A stretch of DNA of 6,973 nt, taken from contig CANRIE010000121.1 of NCBI GenBank assembly GCA_947630585.1, positions 1 to 6,973 of the forward strand. Reading direction: 5' to 3'. Shown here piece after piece: positions 6,663-6,973 of this stretch (its first letter is position 1; every line of letters starts with the position of its first letter). The DNA comes from an uncultured Bacilli bacterium (lineage in GTDB: Bacteria > Bacillota_I > Bacilli_A > RF39 > UBA660). The position numbers were made by a program, and so were the translations under genes. The notes beneath the pieces were generated by a model. The model was not told where the DNA came from and made no database searches. It worked only from the letters and a program-made list of their open reading frames with translations.

Positions 6663-6768
6663 AATTTTGAAAAAAATTTTATGTCAAATTTCGTCAAAAG
6701 ATAAATTTTCTTAGTATCTAACATATCACAGGTTTTAATTTTTGTATCATAATAGATGTGTTGAAATA
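6663..6768. other. AT-rich intergenic stretch with no recognised feature
   Basis: This is the first part of the roughly 300-bp gene-free gap between the terminator and the next gene. I see no credible coding frame, tRNA or promoter pair on either strand. GTCAAAT at 6683-6689 is the reverse complement of ATTTGAC at 6875-6881 at the far end of the repeat region, which may mark an outer boundary but is short enough to be chance. Confidence 0.5.
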
Positions 6769-6881
6769 GGTTCAATTTGTCGATTTGCTTTTTAATTTTC
6801 TGCAAATTGAAAAATTGGCAAAATTTTTGTCTCAAATCGCCAATTTGCAGATAAATTGGTTTCAATTGTATCTGATTTGAC
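6769..6881. repeat. Cluster of interleaved inverted and direct AAATTTG-type repeats
   Basis: A perfect 11-bp inverted pair, TCTGCAAATTG (6799-6809) and CAATTTGCAGA (6841-6851), encloses a second perfect 8-bp pair, AAATTGGC (6812-6819) and GCCAATTT (6839-6846), that competes for the same right arm. The left arm at 6773-6788 pairs with 6802-6817 over 16 positions with one mismatch and one G.U, so the central arm has two rival partners. CGATTTG (6781-6787) also matches CAAATCG (6833-6839). Two imperfect direct copies starting GGTT-CAATT (6769 and 6858) flank the palindrome, and the right copy contains the -35 of the next promoter. It could be an operator array, a small RNA gene or a dispersed palindromic element. 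Confidence 0.6.
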
Positions 6882-6905
6882 TTTTAGTTAAGACTATGTT
6901 ATAGT
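6877..6905 (+). promoter_or_regulatory. SigA-type promoter of the gene at the right edge
   Basis: TTGACT (6877-6882) and TATAGT (6900-6905) have a 17-bp spacer, and TG at 6897-6898 gives an extended -10. Transcription should start near 6912. The -35 overlaps the right end of the repeat cluster, so a protein bound there could control it. Confidence 0.82.
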
Positions 6906-6912
6906 GAATTTA

Positions 6913-6932
6913 TCAAGAGGAATTACTCTTGA
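6913..6932 (+). promoter_or_regulatory. Hairpin at the 5' end of the next transcript
   Basis: TCAAGAG (6913-6919) and CTCTTGA (6926-6932) pair perfectly over 7 bp with a 6-nt loop. It begins within a base or two of the predicted transcription start and ends 12 nt before GGAGG (6945-6949). No T-run follows, so it is not a terminator. Stem-loops at the extreme 5' end commonly protect mRNA from decay in Bacillota, which is the most likely role. Confidence 0.6.
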
Positions 6933-6956
6933 AATATTACGAGAGGAGGTTAATAT

Positions 6957-6973
6957 ATGACTCAAGAAGAAAT
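6957..6973 (+). CDS. 5' end of a gene that runs off the window (partial)
   Basis: ATG 6957 follows a strong ribosome binding site, GGAGG (6945-6949), at 7 nt spacing, and begins MTQEE. Promoter, leader hairpin and ribosome binding site are all in place, so this is a real gene start. Only five full codons are present, so the product cannot be named. Confidence 0.75.

Noticed and set aside
6663..6700. Reverse-strand promoter using TTGACA near 6683
   Set aside because: The hexamer 17 bp downstream on that strand is a poor -10 (TTAAAA), and transcription would only run antisense into the preceding gene.
6608..6865. Reverse-strand open frame of 85 codons across the intergenic repeats
   Set aside because: It starts at TTG without a ribosome binding site, runs through the terminator into the end of the forward gene, and its content follows from the AT-rich palindromes.
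6769..6881. CRISPR array
   Set aside because: The repeated units are irregular, partly inverted and unevenly spaced, with no constant repeat/spacer lengths and no cas genes nearby.

Overview
The window is a very AT-rich bacterial segment, well under one third G+C by eye. All complete genes lie on the + strand. Starts are strong Shine-Dalgarno/ATG pairs, promoters are SigA-type (TTGACA / TATAAT), and stops are only TAA or TAG. Trp is written TGG and no in-frame TGA is seen, so code 11 fits and a Mycoplasma code does not. The style suggests a low-GC Bacillota or an uncultured Bacilli/Clostridia gut relative (for example RF39-like). That taxonomic guess rests on composition and gene style only.

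Layout. (1) 1-92: the last 23 codons of an unidentified gene, ending in an intrinsic terminator that contains its stop codon. (2) 100-2886: a two-gene unit with its own extended -10 promoter and terminator. It encodes a seven-helix membrane sensor whose histidine-kinase and receiver modules have lost key catalytic residues, then a CtkA/HipA-type Ser/Thr kinase with its catalytic residues intact and no HipB-like partner. (3) 2895-5932: a consensus promoter drives a 743-residue sigma-70 family factor with an unusual N-terminal domain and about 290 extra C-terminal residues, including two region-4-like modules. A DUF421/YetF-type membrane protein follows. (4) 5935-6662: a near-perfect promoter, an unrecognised 222-residue soluble protein, and a terminator that again contains the stop codon. 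(5) 6663-6956: a non-coding stretch with interleaved inverted and direct AAATTTG-type repeats just upstream of a SigA-type promoter, then a 5'-terminal hairpin and the first codons of a further gene.

How they may work together. Sigma regions 2.4 and 4.2 keep the residues that read TATAAT and TTGACA, which match the promoters seen in this window. The pseudo-sensor and the solo HipA-like kinase share one insulated transcript, so a sensor that cannot autophosphorylate in the usual way may be coupled to a Ser/Thr kinase output. This is inference from gene order. The two most notable items are that pair and the extended sigma factor, which carries a well-formed internal translation start exactly before its extra modules.
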